Assembly (NCBI GenBank): GCA_029204225.1
Contig: CM055101.1
Location: 37,317,648-37,381,647, forward strand
From: Diphasiastrum complanatum
Lineage: Eukaryota > Streptophyta > Lycopodiopsida > Lycopodiales > Lycopodiaceae
DNA: 64,000 nt
Direction of reading: 5' to 3'
Positions 22,260 through 32,301 of this stretch are shown here, one piece after another; position 1 is the stretch's first letter; the number at the start of each line of letters is the position of its first letter. The translations under genes were made by a program, and so were the position numbers. The notes beneath the pieces are model-generated. The model was not told the origin of the DNA. It saw only the letters and a program-made list of their open reading frames with translations, and searched no databases.

Positions 22260-23639
22260 GTATATACCTTGAGAGATTTAATGGATCTCTCCAATTGAGG
22301 TCATTGTTGTCGGTATTTTTCGAACACATCAGAAAGTAGAGAATCAAATTCTCTGTGTATTATTAGCTGAGTTTAGTTTTACACATAGACAATTTGATAT
22401 TCCCTCCTTATTTAACTTTACAGAAAGAATGTCCAGGTTCCAATGCCGACTGCAATAATCAAAATAAAAATTTGAATCCATTTGAACAGGAGTAATCATC
22501 CAAATTAAAGCAACAAAAGCAAACTAGCAATCCTTATTCTCATATGGAATCAAATAAAATTTTTCCACTAGACTGCATTCGATGAAATATACAGCCCTTT
22601 CAAAATTGGCGTCTTTTGCCTTCACCGCTCCCATAAAAAATGGACTAACAAGAAAAACTACACCCTAAGAATCAGAACTGATACTATACTGCAAAAAGTT
22701 TATGTTGGCTTTTACAATAACATCTGTAATCTCTGATGTTTTTTCTTTCAACTCTGCACAAAATTTGAGACCTAATCTATAGCTTCTATTTGAATCTGGA
22801 AGAAAGAAATCAAAATAATTGTCGAGCTGATCAATTTTATCAGCTAAGTAAGCCTCGTATTAGTTATAATAGTCAGAATCAAAATAAACGTGGTTAGGAT
22901 CGTATGGAATTCTGACAAAAAGAATATGTACAGGGAGAGAAAGAGATGTAGACACAATATTTACAAATTTTTCAATTATTCTATCAAGCTCCTCTCGGGT
23001 TATCATCACTTTTGGTGAAAAAATTTTCTGAGGAGCTGGAAGAATAACAGGAGGAGGAGAGGATGATTCTAGGTCTGAATCAGATTCTCTAGCATTTTAT
23101 TCAGAGCTCAAAAAAATGTGGAGTCTCTTGCCAGAGATAACTCTAGGAGGAAGGGAAGCAGCTGACCTTCGAGATCCAGTTTTCTTAGGGACGACCTGCT
23201 TCCTTTTCCTCCTTGAGGTAGTTGGCAAGTCAGTTATATCCAAAGGCAGGTCTCTAGAGGTGTTGGCATTATCCACATGAAGATTTGAATAACGTTCTCG
23301 AAGTCATTTAAGAATAACGAAATCTTTAGGCATGATGTTAACATGCTTACCATGCATGGCCAAAAGACAATCCTCATAAAATTGGGACAGAAAGTCTTCT
23401 TCAGCACCTTGTAAGGCTTGCATGGCTGTCACGGCAAAACGAACATCAAGCCCAAGTGACAGGGTGACATTCCTAACATATTGGCCAAAAGGAGCTCTAG
23501 GGATCAACAATTCAGTTGATCTCTAGAGTCTTCTTATCACCTGCTTTTTGCCACGTCTACGGCCAGTACCAAGGAGAACATGGGCATGGGATGGCTGTAC
23601 AGAGGTAATGGCATGGGTAGTGGATCTCTTCCTAGCCAT
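22260..23639 (-). pseudogene. Histone H3-like domain fused to a long unknown C-terminal region
   Basis: From ATG at 23637-23639 one frame runs about 420 codons with no visible indel. Codons 1-38 give a basic tail starting MARKRS. Codons 40-111 match histone H3: RSTELLI (40-46), PF and VR, DVRF (65-68), ALQ, then FYEDCLLAMH and IMPKD (102-106). Spacing equals canonical H3 except for one residue missing between the ED of helix 2 and MH, so the loop insertion typical of centromeric H3 is absent. A basic region (SRRKRKQVVPKKTGSRRS) and a long acidic/hydrophobic part with no known domain follow. Stops are at codons 39 (TAG), 112 (TGA), 181 (TAA), 260 (TAA), 325 and 372 (TAG). The first two align with Gln and Arg of canonical H3, consistent with CAG-to-TAG and CGA-to-TGA. 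It is non-functional as it stands unless spliced or read through. Near 22345 the frame changes, possibly at an intron. Confidence 0.75.
23304..23525 (-). other. Histone-fold segment between two in-frame stops
   Basis: This is the open core of the H3-like domain. Aligned by eye to canonical H3, the identical positions include STELLI, PF, VR, D, RF, ALQ, ED and IMPKD. The alpha-N/alpha-1, alpha-2 and alpha-3 positions can all be placed. These matches are too many and too ordered to be chance. Confidence 0.88.
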
Positions 23640-24496
23640 CATTCTCATAATCAAAAGAAGTAAATTTGAAAAAAAAGTCTGTGATTTGAATATCGAAACC
23701 AAGCGCAGAGAATGAAAACAAAAAAATTTGCCAAAGAAAAGACTGAATATCGGTTTCGAGCGCGATATTACAAAAAAAACAAAGTAATAGAAAGATTTGC
23801 GCTCGAAAGCAATATCGGCAATACAACGGTATCAGTCTCGAGCGTAGGGAGTGATGACAGACGAAACAAAAAACGAAAAGTTTGCAAAAAAAAATTTCGA
23901 GAGGGTATATATAGAAAATTTTTGCACGTGTGAAAAAAAATGACTTCGAACACATGGCAACATCTAACTGATCCACGTGTATTTTTTGTACAGACTATTA
24001 TGACTCAATAATGAGGCCATCTGGTGTAGGACACGTGCACAAATCATATTGCGACATGTGGCATTCTGCATGTGATAAATGCAGATCAATCATTCTCTTG
24101 ACGGTGGAATATTTTTTACGAATAACGCGACGACATGTGTCATTTTGGACATCCTCCATACGTGCAAATATTTTTTATAAATAGGTCATTTTCGACGCGA
24201 ATTGTCACATTAATTTTTTAATTTCTGTGCCAAATATCGATTTCAAAGGCACGCTTTCCTCTGTTTATGATCTGTTTACATACTTGCGTCTCGATCCAAT
24301 ACTGTCTGCTCCGATATCCTTTCAAGCGCGTCTTACTTTTGCTTTCTTGTCTGTTCTTTGTACTCATGCTTGGATCCGATACTTGGTTTTCTGATATCTT
24401 TTTCGAGCGCATAGGGCCTTGAGGTTCTGATCTAACCTGCATTCTGCGCCTGAGAGCGATATTCAAAATCTTTCTTTTGTATTTTTTTTTGTTGAA
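23640..24496. promoter_or_regulatory. Divergent intergenic region with repeated ATATCG/TTCGAGCGC-type motifs
   Basis: Separates the H3-like gene (minus) and the two-exon gene (plus), 857 bases between start codons. It contains several copies, in both orientations, of a composite motif made of (G)ATATCG or GATATC beside (T)TTCGAGCGC or AAGCGC. Places are about 23690, 23748, 23792, 23838, 24231, 24290, 24330, 24371 and 24449. The spacing is irregular. It may be a bidirectional promoter or a set of transposase-binding sites. Confidence 0.5.
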
Positions 24497-26007
24497 ATGT
24501 CTAATTTCGATTCTGGTCTGCTATCTTTTTTTCATGAATTTGACATTAGGGATAATATAGAGTATTTCAAATCTCTTTTTTTTTCTTTTATTTTTATTCT
24601 TCCTTCTATTACTCAAGGTCCTGGTGTGGAAGCATTTTTTGAGATTTATCTCAGATTTAAGTCTCTGTTCAGTACTCCCTTGTTCAGATCTCAGAATAAA
24701 GACATGATTCATTATCAGGGCCTAGTAGCACTCGACAAGCATATCTATAAAGCTAAGCTTGACAAAATATTCACCAAATTACATAATGATTTCAAGTCTA
24801 TAGATGATTGTCCAATTTACAATAAAAAATGTAGATTTATAGAGTTTCAGTCTATTTTTTTTTTTTTGTTAAATATTTTTGACGATTCAAAAGCCGACCC
24901 TTCTACTTCTGAAGCTGCTTCTTCCAGTGGTACAAAATTTGAAAAGTCAAAGACTGTAAATGTAAAAACTTTTTTTATTGATACGAACGTTAGTTTAGAT
25001 GATTATACAGATTTTGATTCTACACGAAATAGGGCATCGTTTATTGGCCCTAGAACTACCAACACCCTTTTTCTTTTTGATAAATCTCTGATCACATTGC
25101 CTACTTATAATATAGATAATAATTTATTTTTGACACTATCAGATATATCGAATCTTTTTTATTTCACAGAGGCTGAGACTCTTTGTATTTTGAGCAAAGA
25201 GCTTCATGAATTTTTGGATATAATTGATTATGATGTTGATGATCTTCTCCCTGGTGTTGACGATGTAAATAGTGATGAGTTTTATTCAGGGAAAGATTGC
25301 TTGAAAATGGTTGTGGAGGAAATGCGCAATAAAGAAGATGATCTACCTTCTGAAGAGGAGTTTCTCAGAATTCAAAGTCAGCTTGGTTTTTCAAAACCAA
25401 CTGTCTATTCACCAACTATATTGACATCGAAAGGTGGGCATAATATTAATGGAGAGACAATAATCAAGGAAGACAAAGCCGAATGCGTAAGTTTTGTATC
25501 TTATTATGTACTAGTAGATTCATTATGTCAGATTATATTGGAGCTTACTTTGGATACTTTTCATTTTAGAAAACAATTTTCCTTGATGATTTCGCAATTC
25601 GTCGAGGAGGGCAGAGATCTTCTACTGGAGAATTTTCAAGAGATCATGCACAGGGGCATTATCTGAAGTTCTTCAAGAATAATGGGATAAGTGTTGCCCA
25701 TTCAAAGTTTCATCAACATAGTGAGACAATGATTATGGCAATCAAGGCACTGTCTCATTTTCTTGGAGGACATAATTTTAATAAGGTGCAGAGAATAATT
25801 TTTGTAAAGAAAACTATTGCACTTAAAATTTTAGAATATGGATCAGTGCATTCCATGCTCAGATCATCTCATTTTGCATTGTGTATTGCTTACGTTGATC
25901 TGTGTAAGCATGAAAACTATGAGCTCTTGGATCCATACAAAAGAAGGAAATTGTTGCATGATTCAAAATTGCAACTTTTATTAGAGAAAGTATCGAAAGC
26001 AAAGTAG
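24497..26007 (+). CDS. Transposon-borne two-exon gene, 475-aa unknown protein
   Basis: Exon 1 is 24497-25486 (330 codons) and exon 2 is 25570-26007 (145 codons plus stop). The 83-base intron begins GTAAGT and ends TTTTCATTTTAG in phase 0. Splicing is preferred over the unspliced frame (to 25666) because exon 2 and the intron phase are conserved in copy 2 (40717-41246), with DxFAxRxG, SRD, YLKxF, MAIKALS, GH, IIF, SS..., DL, DPY.R...LHD shared. The protein is Phe- and Asp-rich at the start, has a Ser/Thr-rich low-complexity linker near residues 135-155 (STSEAASSSG), an acidic middle (DYDVDDLLPGVDDVNSDEF) and a more basic C-terminus. I recognise no domain, signal peptide or membrane segment. 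It ends 61 bases from the convergent transposase stop. It is the only gene of the family still open here, which suggests either recent insertion or selection; the function is unknown. Confidence 0.6.
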
Positions 26008-26068
26008 ATTTTGCTCAATCGTACTTTGTCAAAATTTTCATTTAATATACAAAATCTCATTTTTGTGT

Positions 26069-26317
26069 CTATAGCCTATTGGCTTCAATAAATTTGCATG
26101 CTTTTTGAATTTTTTTATAATATGTCAATTTTGTATTATGACGATTCTTTTCAAGTTGTAGTATATAGTTGTTCTTTGTGCTAGTCCCACCATGTTGTGT
26201 ACTTTTATGAAATGTCGCTCTTGCTTGCCAATGAGATTTTTCCATTCCTTGCGATGACCATATGCTAAGACTTCTGCTATTTCTTGCAAAGAATGTCACA
26301 TGATGCCGTAATATGTG
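26069..26317 (-). pseudogene. Transposase last exon (copy 1)
   Basis: Follows acceptor TGCAG (26318 onward) and encodes HILRHHVTFFARNSRSLSIW, then SSQGMEKSHWQARATFHKST, QHGGTSTKN and a Lys-rich tail to TAG at 26069-26071. The Glu in QGMEKSHW is a good candidate for the third catalytic acid of a DDE/D-type transposase, by analogy with E-in-helix followed by H..A. Copy 2 has the same exon with a deletion that removes exactly this part. Confidence 0.6.
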
Positions 26318-26439
26318 CTGCATGTCATATAAACATAATCTAAAGCCGTACCAAGAGTATGTAAATTAATTGCACATATTTGTCTATAGTAGTGTAACAT
26401 CGAAATCTTACCATATAATGTGTTATATGATCTAAGCTA

Positions 26440-26640
26440 TAACTTACTTGAATGCACGGATTCGTCTTTTTCTATGACCTCCTCTGGATGATAGATCACA
26501 TGTTTCCTTGTTTACTAGTCTTTTCCTCTTGTTGCTTCGGACCTTTCTGTTGAGCACATCCATATCTTTAACAAGAGACAAATATGAGATACGCATGGAT
26601 TGAAATGCAGTTTTTATCTCATCATTACTTGTCATCAGTA
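26440..26640 (-). pseudogene. Transposase coiled-coil exon end fused to a deletion junction (copy 1)
   Basis: Encodes the end of the coiled-coil exon (SLVKDMDVLNRKVRSNKRKR, then SSRGGHRKRRIRAF) and stops at a splice donor AA|GTAAGT identical in position to copy 2 (KRKR...GGQWQKRIYAF before GTAAGA). About 15 bases into that intron the sequence jumps to the end of the exon that in copy 2 reads DHITHYM before its donor. The exons coding for the catalytic core are therefore deleted in this copy. Confidence 0.6.
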
Positions 26641-26879
26641 CAATAGTATAGTGACAAACAACACAATCACAATAACAACGCTGGAGATGGCGCTCGACCC
26701 TGGAGATAGAGATGGCGTAGGCTTTGTTTCAAAAATGTCACTCTTAATTCAAATTTTTGAGTGTTCCCAACTATTGGGAGGGAATATTTCAGCATTTTGA
26801 AAATTATATTTTAACTATGGTTAAGCACCAGTGAAGTTTGATGTGACTAAATTAAGGTGCATTCATTTACATGGAAAGT

Positions 26880-27130
26880 AGTGCGGGCAGATGCGTAAAG
26901 AAGTTAGAAAATGATATTATAATTACTTTATAGTTATTTTTCTCTCTCCTACATGGCATTTCTTATCGGCCCCTCTTTGGGCCCATATTTTCTCTAATGG
27001 TCGGAGTCGTTTGGCCATGCCTGCCTTTTCGTATATCAATAATTTGATCGGGGTTGCCCAACTTGGAAAATCCAAGCAATTTTTTACTTGCTTCACACAG
27101 TCTGTAAAGCCATTATTGGAACTTCTTTAA
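26880..27130 (-). pseudogene. Transposase upstream exon remnant (copy 1)
   Basis: A stop-free minus frame includes FTDCVKQVKNCLDFPSW, then AKRLRPLEKIW and ends KKCH before a GTAGGA donor. Copy 2 has the corresponding exon end at about 44571-44640 (GLSKKCH, in its +1 frame) with the same flanking sequence (tggcatttctta on the plus strand). The ParB-like part found in copy 2 is not visible here. Confidence 0.4.
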
Positions 27131-27511
27131 GGCATAAAAAAATGGAATAATGAAATGCAAATTCTACTAGTTAAATGTCACATGGGCAATCAGAAATGCA
27201 ATATCTTGAGCTTTTTTGGCCAAGGTATTGGGAGAAGTGAATAACACAACTCCAATTACGGAAAATTCTTTAGAAAACAAGAAGTTTTTCTTTATTAGTA
27301 AGTTTGTTCACCAAAGCAATTTTTATTTTAAAAATGACATTTTTTTTATGAAATTTCATACTTGAAATACAATGCCATAAAAAACTTGCAATTGTATTTG
27401 GCAAACGTCAAAAAAACAATGATCAATACACAAAATCTGCTTTAATAATGCCTTACTGCCATTATATTACTAGAAACCAGTAATGTTAGAAAGCCATCGA
27501 ATAGTATCAGA

Positions 27512-27546
27512 GGGGGGGGGGAGAAGACCATGAATTAACCCCCCCC
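27512..27546. repeat. G10 run facing a C8 run
   Basis: Ten consecutive G (27512-27521) and eight consecutive C (27539-27546) separated by 17 bases. They could pair as a hairpin. Confidence 0.8.
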
Positions 27547-27631
27547 TTCCTCCTTCCTCTCTCCTCACACGCTTGGGCTCCACGGCCAGCAATGGCCAAG
27601 CAAGAATATGAGCTCCTCTCTCTTGCGCTTT

Positions 27632-27635
<4 letters not shown>

Positions 27636-27716
<81 letters not shown>
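27636..27716. repeat. (GA)n microsatellite
   Basis: About 80 bases of uninterrupted GA dinucleotides. The surrounding Arg-Glu frames are not genes. Confidence 0.97.
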
Positions 27717-27718
<2 letters not shown>

Positions 27719-28218
27719 TATGTAGGTGGACATCGAGGGGAGTATCAAATAAGCAAGGAGGAGAGGCTCCAACGAGCTACTGTGCGCTTAGAGAGGGCCA
27801 AAAAAATGCCCAAAAATTTTGTTTCTAATTAAAACTTTACATGTGTTTGATTCATGCAGGTTTCACGGTTGTTGCTTGCAGGGTTGGAAGCATTTATTGA
27901 ACCACCCCAAAAAAGTGGCTAAAAATATCTTTTGAATCATCGTAGATAGGAAACAGGGCCGATGATTGACAGAAGCTTGCTCTTTGGAGCAAACATAGTT
28001 TTTGCACTTTTAAAGAGCTCTATGAATTCAAAGAAACAACAAGTAACCAAAATGTGGTTAAACTGACATAAAATTCACCATCTACATTTTAGGCCTCCAA
28101 TCATTAATTATGGCCATATACACATGGGGGCCCAAACCTCTCATAATCATAATTATACGGGTCAAGGTAGGCCTACCGACCTCCTAACGGAATAAATAAT
28201 CTGAGATCAATCATGGGC

Positions 28219-28221
<3 letters not shown>

Positions 28222-28292
<71 letters not shown>
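28222..28292. repeat. Compound (TC)n(AC)n microsatellite
   Basis: TC dinucleotides (28222-28254) pass directly into AC dinucleotides (28255-28292). Confidence 0.97.
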
Positions 28293-28294
<2 letters not shown>

Positions 28295-29630
28295 TCACGT
28301 TATTGCTATTTTTCATTTCTAAACTTAAAAATTAAACCCTAACCATAATTTTTCAAAACAACTCTTCCTCTCGCTTAGCACCCCTCTTTTCCTCTCGCTT
28401 GCATTGCATTTTTGTGATCTTTATACTTTGCCCCTCTCTCTAGATAATTCTGTCTCTAGAAGTTTATAAAAGCACCTGTTTTTTTTAAAATCAACATGTA
28501 TGATTTTCAAACCCACTTCAACAGCTTTTCAAATGCCCTTCAAATACAATTTAAAACAAAGGTGGACCAATGAGTAACTCCAAAACACTTTTAACACACA
28601 TTCTTTCTCTCTCTCTACATACACACACACACTCTAGAGTCTATATCTCCCTTTTCTCCTTACACGCTATTAGAAATTACCACTTTATTAGCGCTAGATC
28701 GCCCCCTTCGTAGACTGTAGTCTAAGCTTTTGCCCGTCAATTTCTGAACTGCGGACTCCAGCTCCAAAGCCTCAGGCTAGACGCCAGAGTACTTCTCTCC
28801 GGTTTCATCAATGCTCTTCCGTATTGTTATCTTGTTTTTGAACGGTAGCTTGTAGGTACCGTCGCTTTTTGAGTGATCTAGTACTGCGTGTAGTTGCGAT
28901 GCAATGCATGTGGAGGGCATGGGTAGCCCATCTCCTCTCTGTTGTAGTACTGACGACTCTAGTGCAAAGCCCAGATCATGTAAGACCCAGATCAATTGAT
29001 CATGCTGCTGCTGCTGCTGCTGCTAAGATATGCGCATTGCGTACTTCCTCCTATCTTTCTAGTCTGTACGACAGTTGACTGGTCACTCAGCTTTCCCGTG
29101 AATAAATCTCTCTCTCGAGTCTGGCTTTCTTTGGCTGTCACGATTTTCCTCCCACTGTATGATGTATCCGTCCTGCAGGCAATGCACAGCAGGTGCATTT
29201 GTTATGTGTCGCTCTCGAGAATCGAGAAGGAGACTATGACCTCAGTTGGAGATTGGACTTGGCCTTTGAACTCCCAAGTCGCCCTCTGGCTCTCTCCATC
29301 TTTCATACGGCTCTTGCCTTCACATAGGGTTTTGGCATTTGCATGTCACAAGCCGTATTTGAGTTTCACATAAGCACAAATCTTTTAGCAAAGTGCTAGT
29401 TGAAACCTATTTGAGTTTCAATAAAAAAGAGAGGATTTATTTTCTACAAACAAAAAAACACACAAAACCTTTAGCGGTGTGTTAATTGAAAACTTTACCA
29501 CATTGTCAAATGAAATATGAGTACTTTGGATACATAGATGCCATAATAAACTAAAACAATAAAAGGCTCTTCAATGGACATTTGGGTGCAATAAAGTAGC
29601 ATGTGAGTTTTCTCCCTGGATTGTCACGTG
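28293..29630. other. No convincing gene; CT-rich sequence with a CTG run
   Basis: Contains short CT/CA arrays (28603-28635) and a CTG trinucleotide run (about 29004-29023). The longest open frame (28996-29373, plus) starts with the Leu run from CTG repeats and has no recognised motif. It could be an exon of an unknown gene but nothing supports that. Confidence 0.4.
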
Positions 29631-29639
29631 CTTTCATGT

Positions 29640-31400
29640 TCTTAAGTGTAAATGAGGTTCCAAAAGTGGCAACCTCCCAATCCTCGATGACCAGTGTCTA
29701 GGTCTGATTCATCAAAAGTGAGTTGTACTCTCTTTCCATAGCTTCTTGCCACTTCACAACATCCTTGGATTTAATTGCTTCGGCTAGGCTCTCTGGTTCT
29801 TTTGATGAAGTCCAGAATGATCAAGGTGCATACCTCTCAGGAACTGTCCGAGTCCTTGAGGATCTACGGACGTTGCATTGACTAGGATGCGATGATGCTT
29901 CTTCTTGAATTTTTTCAGATCTGCTTGAGCTAGCTTGGTCTAGTTTGATGATAGGTATTGTCGGCTGCTCGGCTTCTGTAGTTGTAGCTGTAGGTACTGT
30001 AGAAGGAACATCAACGTTGGAAGAATCCATGTTATGTAAAATAGGATGAATTGACATAGCATCATCGTTTATCGATGGCTATTCATAATATGTATGTTCT
30101 TGAGATATTACATTTCTAGAGACAAATACTACATTCATGGATGGATCATAAACTTTATAAGCTTTATGCTCATCAGGATAACCAACGAAAATGCGTTTAT
30201 TTGTCCTATGATCTAGCTTCTTCCTAAGTTGTTTAGGAACGTGAACAAGACATATACAACCAAATATTTTTAAATGGTTAAGACTAGGCTTAATGTGCCC
30301 ATGCCAAACTTCATGAGGAGTCTTGTAGTTGATGACTTTGGTGCTGGATCTGTTCTGCACGTAACAAGCTATTGCAGTAGCTTCTACCCAGAACTTCACA
30401 GGTAGGTGTGCTTGATATAACATGCATCTGGCTAAGTTGAGAAGAGTTCGATTCTTCCTTTCTACAATCCCGTTTGTTGCGGTGAATAGGAAGTGGTGAA
30501 CTGTCTTCTAATACCATGTTCAACCATGTAGTCAAACATCTCGTTAGAGATGTATTCGCTACCACCATCAGTTCAGAATGCTTTCACTTTTGTAGACGTT
30601 TGTGTCTCAGCCATGGCCTTGAATCTCTTGAAGCATTCAAAGGCTTCAGATTTGTGCTTAATAAACATGACTGTAGCTCATCTACAATAATCATCTATGA
30701 AAGTGATAAAATAGATTGCATCTCCTAATGAGGGAATTGGCATTGGACCACAGAGATCACTACGTACAAGATCTAATACATGCTTTGTTTTGATGGAGTG
30801 TGATTTTGGAAACTTGCTTCTAGAGTGCTTCCCATAGATGCATGATTTACAAAAGAAATATTTCCTATTTAATGAGGACGGAAAATTCAAACCATCAACT
30901 AAATTATTACAACGCACTAAATTGACTATGCCATAGAACAGCACTGTCGTTTACATTTTCATTAGAGATACTAGCTAATGCAACTGAATTAGAGAGTATG
31001 TAAAGATTTTCGACTCTAGTGCATGTAGTTAGAGTAGTGTCTTCCTCGAGTATTGTACACTGCTCAGATGAGAAAGTAACAATGTAGCCCTCATCAGTTT
31101 CTTATAAACTGATAACAGATTCTTTGATAATTGAGGAACGCGAAGGACGTTGGGAACACAAATGGAGAGATCGTTGTTGAAGCTGATCTTCACTGCTCCT
31201 TTGCCTTCCATGCGTATGATGCTTGAATCTCTGAGGTAGATGAATTGGTCTATGTTGTAAGTTGTGTGCTCCGTAAACCATTTCTTGCGAGAGGTCATGT
31301 GTTGGGTAGCGCCGCTGTCCAGGTACCAGCTATCACAGTCTTAGCTGCTGTTGTAGGCCATTAACAAATGTGTGTCTGACTCCTTGAATTTTGCCATGTT
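29640..31400 (-). pseudogene. Copia protease, integrase and linker, broken
   Basis: Protease WYLDSGATQHMTSRKKWF near 31300; NVLRVPQLSKNLLSV; zinc region CKSCIYGKHSRSKFP; integrase core with LVRSDLCGPM and FITFIDDYCR, then DGGSEYISNEMFDYMVEHGI and PQQT; later AYCVQNRSSTK-type text (ATAIACYVQNRSSTKVINYK), GCICLVHVP and FVGYPDEHKAYKVYDP. Stops replace residues near CFKRFK..KAF and after PQQTGL, and there are several frameshifts. The second catalytic Asp is preserved only as TDGGSEY after a stop. Confidence 0.85.
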
Positions 31401-31559
31401 GGAGGAGTCTGGCTGCTGCTGCTATTGTTGTTTCTTTGTCTCGTTGTAGATCTTGATTCGACACTCCTTGATGTCGTGATTAGCTCTTTTGCAATATTTG
31501 TAGAAAAGCTTTTTTTTTTATCCACAATGCTCTCCTTGAGTGTAAGGCTTTTGTTGTTG

Positions 31560-32240
31560 CTACTGCACTTGATTCCTGCCCTTGGAATAGTCTTTCTTCT
31601 TGGTGTACAGGGCCATGGATTTGTCTTTGATGGACAGGCCGCTGATCTTTCTCTGCATTTCTTCTTGAAGAAGATGACCGATCACCTTTTGAAGAGTGAG
31701 GTCGGGTTGTGTGGAGATCATCACCCCAAAGGACAAATAGGACTTTGGAAGAGAAGAAAGCAAGGTCATAACGACATCATCATCTTGAATAGAACATCTT
31801 ACAATTGATAACTGATCTAACAGGGACTTGAAGTTGTTGATGTGAGAAGTGATGACAGTAGAATCAACCATCCTAAGAGTAAACAACTTCCTTCTAAGAT
31901 GTAATCTCGTGGTTACATAGTGAGTCTCATAAAGACTTGATAACAAGTCCAGTGCTTCCTTAGAGGTCTTGCACGTGGTAACGTGAGATATTTGGGAGTC
32001 GGCCAGATTGAGTGTGATACATGCTAGGGCCTTCTGATCTTTGATCCTCCAGGCCTTTGCTTGATCACCATCTTCTGGTTTCAGGTCTGCACCTTCTACT
32101 ACATCCCAAAGATCTCTATCTATCAACATCATTTTTAGTTTTAACTTCCAAATGTAGAAGCTAGCACCATTGAACTTGTCAATGACTCTAGCTTCACTGA
32201 GTGATGAAGATGAAGAGCTACCTATATGAGACATGATAAT
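31560..32240 (-). pseudogene. Copia Gag, mostly intact
   Basis: An open frame from MSHIGSSSSSS (the ATG at about 32233, chosen over the upstream in-frame ATG because the protein N-terminus of this Gag type begins there) to a TAG. It includes the Gag core KFNGASFYIWKLKLKMMLID, then CITLNLADSQISHVTTCKTS, LSSLPKSYLSFGVMI and a Lys-rich C-terminus. The zinc knuckle lies past the stop and has lost cysteines (FYKYCKRANHDIKEC). Confidence 0.8.
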
Positions 32241-32301
32241 AGTATACAAATAGAACAAACTTAATCTCTCGGTTTATTTGAGCTATGTTTTGATACCAAT
32301 T

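Larger units (their letters stand above)
21661..27140. mobile_element. Unfamiliar intron-containing DNA transposon, copy 1 (internally deleted)
   Basis: Defined by comparison with copy 2 at 40530-45260. From left to right: decayed minus-strand exons and a histone H3-like fusion pseudogene (21661-23639), a motif-rich divergent intergenic region (23640-24496), an open two-exon plus-strand gene (24497-26007), then remnants of the convergent transposase on the minus strand (26069-27130). The transposase lacks the whole catalytic centre between the coiled-coil exon and the last exons. Shared parts with copy 2 are gene 2 exon 2 and its intron position, the transposase last exon, the coiled-coil exon end (KRKR..RAFK) and the upstream exon ending KKCH before a splice donor. 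No terminal inverted repeats were identified, so the outer limits are approximate and inclusion of the histone part is inferred from position. Confidence 0.6.
29640..32299 (-). mobile_element. Truncated copia element of a second lineage, minus strand
   Basis: Reads from a primer-binding site at 32288-32299 (TTGGTATCAAAA) through gag, protease and integrase into the first codons of the RT linker (AEAIKSKDVVKWQEAMEREY) and ends near 29640. The Gag type (FNGASFYIWKLKLKMML, HYVTTRLHLRRKLFTLRM) differs from the elements at 5346 and 56370 and resembles the common plant UBN2-type copia Gag. RT and RNase H are missing. Confidence 0.88.

Noticed and set aside
22345-23639. Histone fusion as a working gene using stop-codon readthrough or reassigned stops
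   Set aside because: All three stop codons occur, the two that can be aligned fall on Gln and Arg of H3, and plant nuclear genes use the standard code. Decay is simpler.
24497-25666. Unspliced 389-codon version of the 475-aa gene
   Set aside because: It reads through a good donor and acceptor, and its tail does not match copy 2, whereas the spliced frame does.
21661-27140. Giant-virus (NCLDV) insertion as the source of the histone-like gene
   Set aside because: The neighbouring gene has a spliceosomal intron conserved between copies and lies beside a transposase. No viral core gene was seen. Not fully excluded.
28996-29373. 125-codon frame starting in a Leu run
   Set aside because: The Leu run comes from CTG repeats and the rest has no motif or codon evidence.
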